64,000 nt of DNA. Origin: Pieris napi (Eukaryota; Arthropoda; Insecta; Lepidoptera; Pieridae). The stretch is from contig NC_062240.1 of assembly GCF_905475465.1 (NCBI RefSeq), forward strand, positions 11,175,001 to 11,239,000, read 5' to 3'. Positions 45,368-55,794 of this stretch are shown here, piece after piece (within the stretch, counting starts at the first letter, position 1; every line of letters starts with the position of its first letter). Made by a program: the position numbers and the translations under genes. Under the pieces are notes generated by a model. That model made no database searches, had not been told where the DNA came from, and worked only from the letters and a program-made list of their open reading frames with translations.

Positions 45368-46687
45368 ATGAAGAAGCTTAAAGCCAAAATTAAAGCACTC
45401 TTACCTCGTTTGAAGCACACATGTCGCAATCTCTCGGTACACGGGCCGACGTACCTCACTCGTAAAGACGTCCACGTCGCATATAGATTTATTTATTTCA
45501 TAATTTATGTTCATGTTTGGATCGCGGCGGTGGCTGCCATATACAAATACGTTTCTGCGTACCGTGAGGATACCATACGATTCACGACACGCACCGACTA
45601 CTTGGATTGGAACACGACGTTCCCATCGATAACAATCTGCCAAATTGGCAATAACGAGAAAATATTACAACAACTGCAAAATACAGATAACGAGGAGCGA
45701 CTTAATTTCGTTAAACAGATCGCTTTCTTCCGCGGTGATTGCCCCAGCTGCACGTGGGACAATAAAACTGAATACTCCACTGACTTGGCTAGATTAACTT
45801 CTGTATATCGGTCGGAGTGCAAAGATCTTTTTATTACGTGCACATGGGATAATAAACCGGTAAACTGTTGCCAGCATTTTCAGCCTATTCAAACTGAGTA
45901 CGGGCTGTGTTTCTCGATGAATAATATCCAATTTCACGAGCAATTTTCATATTACGTCGCGTCGTCAGACCGACGGCACTTAGGGAGTCTAAGCGTGGCT
46001 CTCTCGGAGGATTATGAAGCATTCTTACATGCACGGGAAGACGTGCCGTTTTGGAATATGGAACAAGACAGAAGAATATCTGTTGGCTATGGAATGGAAG
46101 CGACTGTATCGTTCTCTATAGTGGATATAATGAATGAGCCCGAAGTAACGTTCACTGTTCCGAATGTGAGACAATGCAGGTTTCCTAGTGAAGTGCCTAG
46201 CAATTTCCGAGGTTTCAGATACTACAGTTACTCAGTTTGTATAGTTGAATGCCGTATTCATGAACAGTTGAACCTCTGTGGCTGCACTTCACATTTATCA
46301 CCGCTTGAATATAAAGACAAGTATTGTGACTTAGAAGGATTGCAGTGTTTGATACGATACAATGATAGGTTGAAAAGATTGCGGGTTCCTAACGTGAATG
46401 AAACAGGCTTGCAATGCGATTGTTTGCCGTCGTGTACCGAGCCGGATTATAATATTATTGCCAAGAAATTAATTTCATCGCATAAACCTGGCGGAGCGAT
46501 TTCTTTTATTCTTGGTAATCGGCCGTACGAGAGAGTAACCAGACAATTAGCCCACACAACTTTAGACTTAGTGGTCGCGGTCGGCAATTGTTTTGGCCTT
46601 GGTTTTGGAGGTTCCATCTTATCTATAGTAGAATTTATGTATTATATTTGTTTTAAGCAATGGAAGTATACAAATGTTGATAAGTAA
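45368..46687 (+). CDS. ppk-like: Pickpocket-like DEG/ENaC sodium channel subunit, single exon
   Basis: 439 residues, complete from Met to TAA. The family forms trimeric, amiloride-sensitive cation channels of the plasma membrane used in chemo- and mechanosensation. Visible: N-terminal His-Gly gating motif (25-26, SVHGPTYL); TM1 about 39-61; post-TM1 FPSITICQ (85-92); cysteine-rich extracellular loop with paired Cys 167-168 and TEYGLCF (176-182); CIVECRIHEQLNLCGC (291-306); CDCLPSCTEPDY (350-361); TM2 about 400-428 with GGS (414-416) at the G-x-S selectivity filter; short cytosolic tail. NxT sites at 82, 132 and 344. Length fits small insect ppk proteins. It lies inside the large intron of the gene with exons at 33909 and 53650, same strand. 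Which ppk subtype cannot be told. No frameshift or missing key residue. Confidence 0.93.
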   Translation: MKKLKAKIKALLPRLKHTCRNLSVHGPTYLTRKDVHVAYRFIYFIIYVHVWIAAVAAIYKYVSAYREDTIRFTTRTDYLDWNTTFPSITICQIGNNEKILQQLQNTDNEERLNFVKQIAFFRGDCPSCTWDNKTEYSTDLARLTSVYRSECKDLFITCTWDNKPVNCCQHFQPIQTEYGLCFSMNNIQFHEQFSYYVASSDRRHLGSLSVALSEDYEAFLHAREDVPFWNMEQDRRISVGYGMEATVSFSIVDIMNEPEVTFTVPNVRQCRFPSEVPSNFRGFRYYSYSVCIVECRIHEQLNLCGCTSHLSPLEYKDKYCDLEGLQCLIRYNDRLKRLRVPNVNETGLQCDCLPSCTEPDYNIIAKKLISSHKPGGAISFILGNRPYERVTRQLAHTTLDLVVAVGNCFGLGFGGSILSIVEFMYYICFKQWKYTNVDK

Positions 46688-46749
46688 TTTTTTAATGTAA
46701 AAGTTTTTATTTAATTCATAGATTATCTTTGTACTTGAAACCTAACAGC

Positions 46750-46755
46750 AATAAA
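46750..46755 (+). terminator. Likely polyadenylation signal of the pickpocket gene
   Basis: AATAAA 63 bases after the stop codon; another lies near 47060. Position fits, use not proven. Confidence 0.45.
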
Positions 46756-47599
46756 GGTAGGTCTCTAAGTTCAAATACGACACGAATATATTTTTAAGAT
46801 ATTTACCCATAAACTTAAGGGTTATATTTTGTTTAGTCGAAGGTTTTTGCGCACTTTGGCAGAGCCGGTTATGATTTGTATTTATGTATTTAGTTCGCTT
46901 AGCACACATTTATATATTTATAAAGCTATTGCTTATTTAGATATGTATTTATTTATACAGTTGATTTTACTCTTAAAACGAAACATGTGAGGTATGTATC
47001 GCATACGTACCTTAGGTTTGCTATAGAGTTTAAGATACCAAATTACTAATAAAAAAACAATAAATACTATTTTTATTTTCTTCCTTTAGGTAAAATTAAA
47101 ATTACAAAATGTTATACCTAAATATAATTACATTTAAATAATGGTAGTGCTTCATAAAGATCTAGACTTTTTATTTTAAAATCGTGAACTGACTGCAGAT
47201 TTGTAATTGAATTTCATGTTACAATATTGCAAATTGTAGATAAACCTTGCCTCAATTAAACTCGTTAAAACCCGCTTCCAAACGGACCTGGGAACAGAAA
47301 ACGTAACATAATTATATTTGAGACTTGAACGCGGAATTTTTCCTTTAATTGATTTTCCCGTTCATTTTCATTTTAACGTTTTATGAATTATATTTTGAAA
47401 ATAACCTGTGATTTTAATAGACTTTACAAACGTCAAGGTAGAAAAGTAGACTTATGCTTTACAATGCTTTCATTCAGTTATTTTTAATTGCTTATAATCG
47501 TTAAAGCAATCAAGCAATAAATTGTCATAAATGTTATGGTTCGATTATAATTAATTACTTTAAACATACACTATTTACATTACTGTTTATTTTTATTAG
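46756..47599. other. AT-rich intron sequence, nothing recognised
   Basis: No supported feature. Confidence 0.45.
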
Positions 47600-47818
47600 T
47601 AATAATAACAATCAAGTTTACATTATTTACCAATTTTTTAACCTACAAGTAATAATAAAAAAATTAAACATCAATACAAGTTTAGAAAGTTTAGTCCCTG
47701 TGGCAGTGTACCTTTAACGCTGGCAGCATTTGCTCGCTATATTACGATACTTATTCGTTGAGCGAGGAAAGCACCAGCTCTGGGGTCACCGGTACTATCT
47801 ACCAGGCGTTAAATTAGG
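47600..47818 (+). repeat. Dispersed repeat F, copy 2
   Basis: Matches 9620-9860: AGTCCCTGTGGCAGTGTACC, TTTAACGCTGGCAGCATTTG, ACTTATTCGTTGAGCGAGGA, ending CACCGGTACTATCTA. Confidence 0.6.
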
Positions 47819-48221
47819 CCATTAAATCTTTAATTAAAGTATGCACTTGAACCCCACGACCCAAGAGTCTACTCCAAAGGGAACAAAATCGAAGTTGGAC
47901 GAAAGACTCTTAGAATATTTGAGCCGTTCATTATTTTCTGCCTGCTCTGCAGCCGCCCCAGCTTATGTTACATTACTTATGTTTTTACGTGTAAATTTTG
48001 CCTATTTTTTAACCAAAAGTTCATGTTCTAAAGAAAAATAAAGTTAATAATGTACTCGGATATATTTTGTACGTCTACTATATTTAGTATGGAAAAAACA
48101 CAAAATCTTGCTGCTCAGCGAAAGTTAAGCTTATTCCTAAAACTAAGTCAGTCTGTGAAATTATATTTTTGTTATGAAGAAAAAAAAGCAGTGATTTAGT
48201 TACAAAGGAAAATAATTTCTT

Positions 48222-48405
48222 TCCATGTGCGCATTTAACATTTGCTCCAACGGTGAAGGAAAACATCGTGAGGAAACCGACATGTCTTAGACCCAAGAAA
48301 AGTCGACGTGTGTCAGGCACTGGAGGCTGATCACTTACTTGCCTATTAGATTTAAAAATGATCATAAAATAGATTCAGAAATCTGAGGCCAAGAAGGTTT
48401 TATTT
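48222..48405 (+). mobile_element. SINE-A, 5'-truncated
   Basis: Starts at CATGTGCGCATTTAACATTT and keeps CGGTGAAGGAAAACATCGTG, GTGTGTCAGGCACTGGAGGC, TGATCACTTA and the tail AATCTGAGGCCAAGAAGG. The tRNA-like head is missing. The 93-codon minus frame is a shadow. Confidence 0.75.
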
Positions 48406-49121
48406 TTTATTAAACGTGAACAAGAATTAAAACTGTTTTCATTTAAACCTACTGTATAGTACTTATCATATATAGTTGGCATCTGTCTAAAGTAATACCT
48501 ATTTTATAGATTAGTCCTGGCCTCATAAAATTTAATTTACCCAAGAATGGAGCGTTTACACCCGGATAATTCAGTCCAAACTAAATGCAATAAAGCTAAC
48601 GATATCAACCTTTTTACTGCCAAAGGGTATTGAAATATTTCTTAACCTTTTATGTATTTTTCTTGTTGTATTTAACGTCAAATATTTAATATATGTATTC
48701 CCTAACATGTTATTTATGAGCAATGTAAATATTTGAGATATGAAAATGTATACATTTATGGGAAGATCAAAATTACAACAACATACTTATTTCGATAAAT
48801 AAAAAAAATAAAAAAAAAATAATAATAAAAAAAATAATGAAAAAAATTGGTGGCGCTTATTTTTGGTATTTGGATTGATTTTCCTTTGTTGATTATGTTT
48901 TTAGAAGTTTTTTGTTCTTGAGACATTAAGGATAACATATTTTAGTTATTTTTTATTTTTATTTTCTATTTGTACGTGTAAAGTACTGTCCGTCGATAAT
49001 TTATGACTTTTTATTATTATTATTAAGCCTTCATTGCTGACACCCAGTATAATATATATAAACATTTGTTTTCGCGTCATAACCTAACTTAATGTAATAT
49101 ATCAGATGTGCCGGTTTTGGT
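48406..49121. other. AT-rich intron sequence with A-rich tract
   Basis: A long AAAAAATAATAATAAAAA-type tract at 48800-48845. No gene; the frame at 48756-48938 is low complexity. Confidence 0.5.
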
Positions 49122-49250
49122 GATCATCGTGTCTTGTGACACATAGGGCTCTTCCAGCTGCTTCCATTCTTTTCAAATGTTAGCTCTTCTTGTCCAAGTT
49201 ATGCCTCCTATTCTCCTTATATCGTCTGCCCATCTCTTGCTCGGCCCTAG
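49122..49250 (-). pseudogene. LINE C-terminal tail (RTE-like), second relic
   Basis: Minus strand reads SKRWADDIRRIGGITW, then a stop, then KEWKQLEEPYVSQDT; close relative of 2958-3120 and broken at a different place. Confidence 0.6.
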
Positions 49251-49589
49251 GAGTATGTTATAAATTGGAAATAAGTCTTTTCAAAGTAATTTAGTACCAT
49301 TAGACGTAGACACCTACGCTAGTTAGTGGCTACGGCGCTACGGCGTAGCACTAACTTTTACTTCAATAAAGGTCATCCTACATAGAACCTTTTATCCACC
49401 GTCTTAACAAAATCCTGGTATTACGTATACGTAGTATTACGGAAGAATTGTTTTTAAATTTATTTTATAATGCTGAATATTATTGTAAGTAGATATGTAA
49501 CTTCAATTCGACGTGTATTTTTTTAAATATATGTCTGTGGTTTTTTGGTCTAATAGTATTAAACTTTTTTAATTTAATTTAAAATAGAG

Positions 49590-49745
49590 AACATTAATTG
49601 TGCTCCTCGATTCAATTCACGTGGCATTTGCCTGTTTCGATTCGCAGACTATTTACCGATTTTTTTTTTAAATTCTCAATTATTCCTAAAATTAACGCGT
49701 TCAACCAAATTATAACTTCAGCTTTATAATATTAGTATAGATAAA
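49590..49745 (+). mobile_element. 3' end of a common lepidopteran non-autonomous element (tentative)
   Basis: Ends AACTTCAGCTTTATAATATTAGTATAGATA, a tail I know from a very abundant lepidopteran element; the body is too diverged to define the start. Confidence 0.35.
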
Positions 49746-50076
49746 TTTTACATATATACTTGGTAATAAATGGCGTAAATTACGTTGAAAATAAGCTTCT
49801 AGACAACTTTGTGAATAAGAAGTTACGTACATTATACGAAGAACACCGACGTAAGCTTACACGGTAATTAAAATTTTAATACTTAAGCACCCCGGTAAAT
49901 TTTACAAGAGCTTGCTTCTTTAAAATCTTTATTTTAAATTAAGTTTTCTTCGTAACCTTTGGAAAATGACGTTGACTTAAAACTATGAAAATCTTAATCA
50001 ATACCAAAATGCGCTTGATTAGATTTAAACCTTTTTCTTTATCACAGTCTGTGCGAAGAGAGAACTAGCATGACAG

Positions 50077-50229
50077 GTATACGAACTAGTAAAGTATACG
50101 AACTAGTAAAGTATACGAACAAGTAAAGTATACGAACTAGTAAAGTATACGAACTAGTAAAGTATACGAACAAGTAAAGTATACGAACTAGTAAAGTATA
50201 TGAATTAGTAAAGTATACGAACTAGTAAA
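50077..50229 (+). repeat. 17-bp minisatellite, nine units
   Basis: GTATACGAACTAGTAAA repeats nine times without gaps. Units 3 and 6 have CAAG instead of CTAG; unit 8 has two changes. Each unit contains GTATAC and ACTAGT, both self-complementary. Confidence 0.95.
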
Positions 50230-50514
50230 CTGGTCAGTATATTTACTATGTGGTACTTGTAATTTCATTTATTAAATAATTATACACTTTACTTAATGAA
50301 GTAACATCGTTTTCAACGTAACATAAAGGGTAACTGCTGTGAATCCAAATCCCACGGCGGTTTTCTTTCTGTCAGTCAGTCAGTCTGTATAATTATTTAT
50401 TTAGAATGTTAAATAATTAAAGCCCTGATGTTTTGCACGCTTACTAATAAGCTGGTTGACGAAAGGTTTCAACTGTATTGCTCACGTAATTAAAATGCTG
50501 AAGAATGGTAACTT

Positions 50515-51112
50515 TATAATTTAGGTTAAATTTTTCAAGTCAATTAAATTTTGTATACTGTTGGTTTCTTATTTTGCGAGGAGGTAGTGCTTTCGGCCCA
50601 ATCACGTCCACCACGACCAAGTTGAGGTCCGAGTCTCGCTCACCAAAACACCAAAATTGCTATTCCTCAATTCAAATGTATTCTTAATATGCTTCTGATA
50701 ATCGAATGAATTATGAGAGTACTTCATAATATTTAACTAAAAAATAATAAAATCAATAAATCAGTGACTGCATTTAATATAAATGCTATTGTGTTAACTA
50801 CTTATGGACTCTTCATAATTTAGGTTCAATTTTTCAAGTCAATTACATTTTGTATACTGTTGGTTTCTTATTTTGCGAGGAGGTAGTGCTTTCGGCCCAA
50901 TCACGTCCACCACGACCAAGTTGAGGTCCGAGTCTCGCTCACCAAAACACCAAAATTGCTCTTCCTCAATTCAAATATATTCTTAATATGCTTCTTATAA
51001 TCGAATGAATTATGAGAGTACTTCAAAATTTAATCAAAAATAATAAAATTAATAAATCAGTGACTGCATTTAATAAAAGTGCTATTGTTTTAACTACTCA
51101 TGGACTCTTTCT
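50515..51112. repeat. Tandem duplication, ~299 bp unit
   Basis: TAATTTAGGTTnAATTTTTC begins copy 1 near 50516 and copy 2 near 50815; both run through TGCGAGGAGGTAGTGCTTTC, CACCACGACCAAGTTGAGGT and AATCAGTGACTGCATTTAAT. About 95% identical by eye with small indels. No open frame. Confidence 0.9.
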
Positions 51113-51716
51113 GACACATAATAAAAAAACACATCAGGTTTCAAGTTAAAAATAGTTATTTCGTTCTTTTGAAAGAGGACCTAATTTCGTATCAGACGTT
51201 CAATGTCCTCTAGGTAGGAAAGGTTATTATGCAAACCCACGCCTCTGAGTCCCACGAAGCTTTTAACGAGTCATAAGAAGATAGACTGAATACTTTTAAT
51301 TCTTATAATACCCTTGATGGGGTATTTTCTACCTACACAAAAAGTATTTTATATAATTGGCGTATCTTCCTATTTTTTCATCGAATATTATTTATTAAAA
51401 TGGACCTTAAAATGGGCGCATATAAAATATTGCGTACCAATTAAATCATGTTTAAATAGTTTGATTTTTTCTTTACTCTCCAGTAACTGAAAGACGATAG
51501 TTTTCTATATAGATAAACTATTACCTAATTCTATTTATTGAGCTCCCAGCAACGGCCTTTTGATTCCCAATGGAGTCGTAGGAAAGTCAAAATAAACGTA
51601 CTTATAATTCTCTTGGGAGTTTCATGTGGCATGAAAGACACGACTAACAGTTGATACTGTTTCAGTTTCCAAACACTGTAATCAGTACGATGTTTTTCGT
51701 TCTCCAAAATTGGCGC
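51113..51716. other. Gene-free intron sequence
   Basis: No supported feature; the 73-codon minus frame at 51531-51752 overlaps the MITE at 51717. Confidence 0.4.
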
Positions 51717-51919
51717 AGCCTTGCGATTCTGTAACTCACTTTTCGAACTCACACAGCGGTTTTCGTATCAGCGGTCGCTCTCAAATCAGTCGTAAAGCAG
51801 TCATTTTATGATTTGGCATTCTGAAAAGGTGGGAGCTTGTAGTTTATTGTTTATCAGAATGCCAAAACCTCGAAAACCGCTGCGTGAGTTCGAAAAGTGA
51901 GTTACAGAATCGCAGGGCA
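51717..51919. mobile_element. MITE with 48-bp terminal inverted repeats (family Q)
   Basis: GCCTTGCGATTCTGTAACTC at the left is inverted at the right (GAGTTACAGAATCGCAGGGC); arms extend through TTTTCGAACTCACnCAGCGG. A second internal inverted pair is GGCATTCTGA/TCAGAATGCC. No protein. Confidence 0.8.
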
Positions 51920-52884
51920 GTTTATATTTTGCCTCATTGGCAAAAACTAGTTATGTCTTTTAACAAAAGTTCCGTTTTATGTTATCTTTCTGAATATATT
52001 TTTATAACGAAAAGTAGAGTTTTGTGTAGTTGAATGCTAGGTACCCATTTATAATTTTTGTACATTAAGCTCTAAAGTTGCGATGCTTAAGTGCCGAACT
52101 TTACAGAAGTTCATTTTCTTCTTTTATATACAAGCCATTGCCCTTAGTATCAAAATATAAGTGGCTTAAAAGGATATTGTAACTAATAAATTTAAATATT
52201 TTGTTGTATATTATTAATTGGGTTGTCATAATATAACAACCCAATTAATAATTAAAATAAATATAATTTTAAATATAATTAGTAATAAATAATAATTATT
52301 TTATACCAATTAAATATGAAAATATTAAAAAATTATATGTATCATAATCTCATACAAAAAACAGGGTTACATATATTCCGTGACAGAGACAGCACAACAC
52401 GTATAGTAAAAAAATACGCTAATTATATATTATTAATGAAATACGATTAACATAGTTAAGTTTTTATTTATTTAATAGGTCAAGTATAATAAAATATGAC
52501 CTACTTGTAACAATGCAGCACGTACAAGTCATAAAAATGTTTATTCAACGTTGGGTCTAATATTTACATAGAAATATTGTGTTTAGAAGTTCTTGCAAAT
52601 TATTTTAGATATATGACCCAGTTGTTAGACTAGTTAGAGTGGTCAATGATACGACTCTTACTTCTAAGGTACTTCCTGCCTTTTTCAGCAAATAATATTT
52701 CTTTTTCTTAATATTATTTTTTATAGTTACAAAGTAACTCGCTCAAAGAATAAAAGTATCGTAATGAAACTCACTTTTCATAGACCGAACAGTTAACGAC
52801 GTATGTCTGGCATATAAGGCTACTGGCTTACTAACCAAATGTAGATGTATCTATATCGTTTTCCAGAAATGTTTGATCTTCCTT
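51920..52884. other. AT-rich intron sequence with one strong hairpin
   Basis: A 17-bp perfect stem with a short loop lies at 52210-52251 (ATTATTAATTGGGTTGT and its complement). Nothing else recognised. Confidence 0.5.
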
Positions 52885-53031
52885 AAACAATAAACATTTA
52901 AACAATAAACTCCCTCCTTATCAGAATGCTAAATCGTAAAATGACTGCTTCACGACTGATTTGAGCGAGACCGCCGCTGCGAAAACCGCTGTGTGAGTTC
53001 GAAAAATGAGTTACAGAATCGCAAGGCTATA
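52885..53031. mobile_element. MITE family Q, half copy
   Basis: About 115 bp from TATCAGAATGCTAAATCGTA to GAGTTACAGAATCGCAAGGC match the reverse complement of 51717-51832. The other half is missing. Confidence 0.7.
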
Positions 53032-53163
53032 ATACCACGGCTTGTAGCGTTATTTGTTTTTATAAACGTGTAGATCGATGCCCCAGTAATAAGCCGGGGA
53101 ACTCCACTTAGGACTTAAATAAAATATATCCACTTTCTGTTTTCTTCATATTTATTATCACAA

Positions 53164-53530
53164 AAGTCAAAAATCATTTCATCATATAGGTAACACAATG
53201 TACACTTATGAACGTAAAAAAAGAAATGTATATGAAATGCTTCTAGCTTTACATTTAGTGCCAGTTCTCAAATCAAGGGCGTAGAACGGAAGAGAAGAAC
53301 TGGCAATAAACTCTCCGCCTCTCTTTTTCATCGCCATGTTTTTTTTACACGATGTTTACAAGGAGCTGCAACCATTACACCATGTTCCACATGACATCTT
53401 AAGTAATTATTAATAATAAAATAAATCAAAAACAAAGACTTGTCCTCTATCAGCAGGAGGCATGGTGAAATAGGAGCACGCATTTACATTCTCGAGGGAA
53501 CAACACGCAAACACATAGTCGAAATAACTA
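53164..53530 (-). repeat. Dispersed repeat H, minus strand, full length
   Basis: All H blocks in order, from AAATCATTTCATCATATAGG to AACACGCAAACACATAGTCG. Its far end lies about 120 bp before exon 3 of the host gene. Confidence 0.7.
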
Positions 53531-53649
53531 ACATCTCCGCATACACGAATTCAAGTACGTCCCACCACATAAGCCCGCTAAAGCGTCATAGTCCTTATGT
53601 CACTTCTATCGTGAAGTAAATAATTACAATTTCTTTTCTCACTTTTCAG

Positions 53650-53758
53650 TCGCGGACTTCACAACACAATTGTCACAAGTGTACGAGCGACACGCGTCCG
53701 AGCTTCAAGTGCTTATAGCAACTTTTCGTAAAAGGAACAGCGAACTTAAAAAAGAAAG
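53650..53758 (+). CDS. Unknown proline-rich protein, exon 3 as visible
   Basis: Bounded by a pyrimidine-rich acceptor (TCTCACTTTTCAG) and a canonical donor (AAAG|GTAAGT). Entering with the one base left by exon 2 it gives Val 275 and then ADFTTQLSQVYERHASELQV and LIATFRKRNSELKKE, residues to about 310, leaving two bases for the next exon. The peptide is amphipathic, charged and free of prolines, so a long helix or coiled coil begins here. The spacing of hydrophobics and the ERHASEL...FRKRNSELKKE pattern recalls the first helix of F-BAR/FCH domains, but that is only a guess. I found no following exon before 64000. The link to exon 2 across 19.6 kb rests on phase and strand. Confidence 0.7.
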
Positions 53759-54185
53759 GTAAGTACCATAACTGTGTATATGGAAATCTAATACGTTTTC
53801 GTACCGTCATTAAAAGTTAGTAAACTTGTAAATCTTTAGGGGAGATTTTACTGCCATACAATTTCTTTGATCTATGGTAAATTAATATGTCAATTTCATA
53901 GCCGTGTTGCACCGTTCTTCAGATACATAGTTATAATCATACCTTAAGAAAATTTTATGGACGTCGATAGCCGTTGTCATGTACGTAATATTTACAAAAA
54001 GTACATTTACAAAAGGGAAGAAACATTAAAAATTATTCTATACAATGCAAAAGTGAGTATGCTCATGATGCAGGTGATTTTGCATTATGGGTATTCTAAA
54101 TACTCCTTATACCATATTCCGCGAAAGCTAACACAATTCAAGGCTTTATTTAAGTCCGGGCTGCGCGATACAAAACTAAGTTTTT
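53759..54185. other. Start of the next intron
   Basis: Follows the donor at 53759. No exon with matching phase seen; the frame at 53957-54187 has no signature. Confidence 0.4.
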
Positions 54186-55354
54186 GAAGTAAAACTTCTT
54201 TAGGCGCGACTTTAGGGAGTAACTCAGATTGTTTTTTTTCTGACGGAAGTAACGCTTAAACTTAGTTTCCGCTATTTAAAATAATACGATAGCGCGTTTT
54301 ATAAGTCCGTCAGCGCCATCTAGTGGTGCATTATTTGAACTGATTTAAGTCAGTTTTTTGGTTTAGGATAGCATTCATTCGTTTTATTTGATACTGATTC
54401 TTGTAATTATGTTATTATTAGTATATTTATATTTAAATTGAAAATCCATACATCCATAGTAACATGTAACCAAATTAAAATTCCACTAAAGAGGGAAGGT
54501 TTCCATCCTAGCTTGCTTTTCTTTTGTTATACATAGTTGTAGGCCAGTTTTTTCGCTTAATTTCGTATTTTACCATATTGGAAGAAGTAAATTAATACCA
54601 AATTATTTTCTTAAAAATCGGGTTTATCTATATATATATAATGAAAATGGTCTTCGTTTGAGGCTCAATCACGCCTAAACCACTGATCGTATCGACATGA
54701 AACTACCACCACTTGATGCGAATTTCCTAGATGGTTTATGGCTATTTATTTATTAAATTCCAACGTTCCTTCATTTTTTTATTGCTGTTTTACTTTTATG
54801 AAAATTTATCCATACGGACTTCACCGCGGAAACATTCGGGGAGGCTTCCTAGAACCTCTAAACGTCAACATCTGTTAAAAACTCGATTTTCGAAATATTT
54901 CAATTTTCTTAGCGGGAAGTTAAAAAGAAGAATAATAAAAATATGAAAAAAAATAAAATAATGAAACATAACATTTATTTTAATTCGTCCAGCAAAGCGG
55001 GCGCGAAACGGCTAGTTTTATATAAAAATAACCAAGTTGTAAGAGAAAAGAATAGAAAAGTGAATTTAAAAAATTCAACAGTTTAAAAAAACATGTTTTA
55101 AATTGCAAAGTTTTTTGAAAATCTCTAAATATACTTATTGATTTATTACTTTTAAAATAAGTAAATTAATAATAAATTTGCGACATGCTATAATATTCAA
55201 TAACAAGGTTATATTGACATGTGCTGATTTGAATAATCTTTGTAAAGCACATGAATAATAAATATAATTAAATTATAATATGATATTTATTATTTAAGTT
55301 AATATTTAATCAATTCAGTCATATATGCCGTCAACGCCAAAGAAGTTTTACTTC
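54186..55354 (+). mobile_element. MITE family M13, copy E, split by a Helitron
   Basis: Left 13-mer GAAGTAAAACTTC at 54186-54198 followed by TTTAGGCGCG; right 13-mer GAAGTTTTACTTC at 55342-55354 preceded by GCCAAA and followed by a TCGCGCGTATAGG and CACACACTTTTTTT tail. Its span is far longer than other copies because a Helitron (54627-55015) and perhaps other DNA lie inside. Confidence 0.6.
54627..55015 (+). mobile_element. Non-autonomous Helitron, nested
   Basis: Starts TCTATATATATATAATGAAA, ends CGGGCGCGAAACGGCTAG with a potential GC-rich hairpin before CTAG; flanked by host A (54626) and T (55016). Opening TGGTCTTCGTTTGAGGCTCA is one I associate with lepidopteran Helitrons. No protein; the 71-codon frame over it is not a gene. 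Confidence 0.7.
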
Positions 55355-55794
55355 AATCGCGCGTATAGGTTACATGCACACACTTTTTTTTGCATAGTTA
55401 GTGTTCATGTGAGAAACTTGAAACAACGCACAACTACGAGTCTTTGAGGCAGGAACATGGAAGGGCAAATTTATAGAAGTATGCTGCAACTAATTTTATT
55501 TGAGATGATGCAATGCAGTAGCAATATCATATTGTTTTCGTCGAGAAGTATTTAAATGTAATTTTTCCTAAAAATATAATCTAAAACGATTTTTGAAAAT
55601 CAATAAAAGAAATGAACATTATTATTATACTTGATAATATACATACTAAAATATATTATTATTGCACTCACCAAGTCTAATTGTATTCACAACTGATAAT
55701 CAGTATTTCTAAACAGCTCCAAGTTTCTTTTAATTTAATCTTGGTCTTTTTTTGAAATTTTTACTATCCTTATTTTAATAAAAAATTAAATGAA

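Noticed and set aside
45401..45843. Minus-strand ORFs over the pickpocket gene
   Set aside because: Shadows; the plus frame has all DEG/ENaC landmarks.
50077..50229. CRISPR-like array
   Set aside because: Repeats are contiguous without spacers and the genome is eukaryotic; it is a minisatellite.
52210..52251. Hairpin resembling a transcription terminator
   Set aside because: Intrinsic terminators of this kind do not act on insect Pol II genes; no gene ends here.
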